From Deltaproteobacteria bacterium (GTDB lineage Bacteria > Desulfobacterota > Desulfomonilia > UBA1062): a DNA stretch of 5,032 nucleotides. Below the pieces are notes generated by a model. The model had not been told where the DNA came from. It saw only the letters and a program-made list of their open reading frames with translations, and ran no database searches. Within the stretch, counting starts at the first letter, position 1. Every line of letters begins with the position of its first letter. Below, piece by piece: positions 4,890 to 5,032 of the stretch. The translations under genes were made by a program, and so were the position numbers. The stretch covers positions 1-5,032 of the forward strand of contig JALNWY010000199.1 in the NCBI GenBank assembly GCA_023230665.1, in the 5' to 3' direction.

Positions 4890-4904
4890 AACCCGCCCCG
4901 GGTT
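4890..4904 (-). terminator. Small hairpin at the end of the last gene
   Basis: AACCCG (4890-4895) pairs with CGGGTT (4899-4904) around three bases, overlapping the stop codon of the reverse-strand gene. No T-tract follows, so it is only a weak candidate terminator. Confidence 0.25.
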
Positions 4905-5031
4905 AGGAGTCGATGAGCTGCATCACTGCTTTTCTGAGCTTCGGGTCCTTGATCTGCTTCACGTCTTCCGGATCGATGTTCAGCTTCACCACGGGCCGTT
5001 TTGCAGGCATCCGCTTCTGATACGGACGGCT
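4903..5031 (-). CDS. C-terminal end of an unrecognised protein (5' part outside window)
   Basis: On the reverse strand a frame open to the right edge reads 42 residues to TAA (4905-4903). It starts 'SRPYQKRMPAKRPVVKLNID' and ends 'LRKAVMQLIDS'. The composition is basic and helix-prone, and codon use fits the GC-rich neighbours. A Met at residue 8 could start a 35-residue protein, but no Shine-Dalgarno is seen before it, so a longer gene entering from outside is more likely. I do not recognise the family. It is co-directional with the membrane-protein gene, 188 bases upstream of it. Confidence 0.55.
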   Translation of the reverse strand, partial: SRPYQKRMPAKRPVVKLNIDPEDVKQIKDPKLRKAVMQLIDS

Positions 5032-5032
5032 G

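Overview
The window is bacterial chromosomal DNA with two visibly different halves. The left part (about 1-911) is AT-rich (19 of 60 bases are G/C at 361-420) and carries toxin-antitoxin genes. The right part (about 1200-5032) is GC-rich (42 of 60 at 2941-3000) and carries housekeeping-type genes. An AidB-like acyl-CoA dehydrogenase, a TetR regulator and the GC-rich codon use would fit a Desulfobacterota (deltaproteobacterial) or similar fatty-acid-degrading host. That placement is inference; nothing here is a taxonomic marker.

Left region: the 3' end of a ParE/RelE-family toxin gene (3-218) is followed by a strong bulged hairpin (235-265). Then comes a compact mazEF-type module: a promoter with a palindromic operator on its -10 box (298-333), a ribbon-helix-helix antitoxin (352-594) and a MazF/PemK endoribonuclease toxin (579-911) that overlaps the antitoxin by 16 bases. 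The gene-poor stretch 912-1257 holds a doubtful 47-aa reverse-strand ORF and, at 1081-1140, what reads as the 3' half of a leucine tRNA ending in ACCA. The composition changes across this fragment, so it may be an attachment-site scar where the toxin-antitoxin segment was integrated.

Right region: a TetR-family regulator (1363-2001, + strand) has a structured leader with nested inverted repeats and a 16-codon leader ORF that has its own Shine-Dalgarno. It converges on an acyl-CoA dehydrogenase gene (2198-3823, - strand). The 196-base gap between them holds two hairpins and a 42-bp tandem repeat. Upstream of the dehydrogenase is a good sigma-70-type promoter whose -35 box lies inside a perfect 21-bp palindrome (3898-3918), a strong candidate for the binding site of a TetR-type repressor and plausibly of the neighbouring one. 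Further right on the - strand are an unrecognised membrane-anchored protein (4016-4714) and the C-terminal end of another unrecognised gene (4903-5031).

Working model: the TetR protein senses a ligand, perhaps an acyl-CoA, and controls the dehydrogenase through the 21-bp operator. The toxin-antitoxin genes form a separate, probably acquired, stabilising cargo. I did not find clear evidence of a wholly new system. The most testable novelties are the tRNA-Leu fragment boundary, the palindromic operator and the structured tetR leader.
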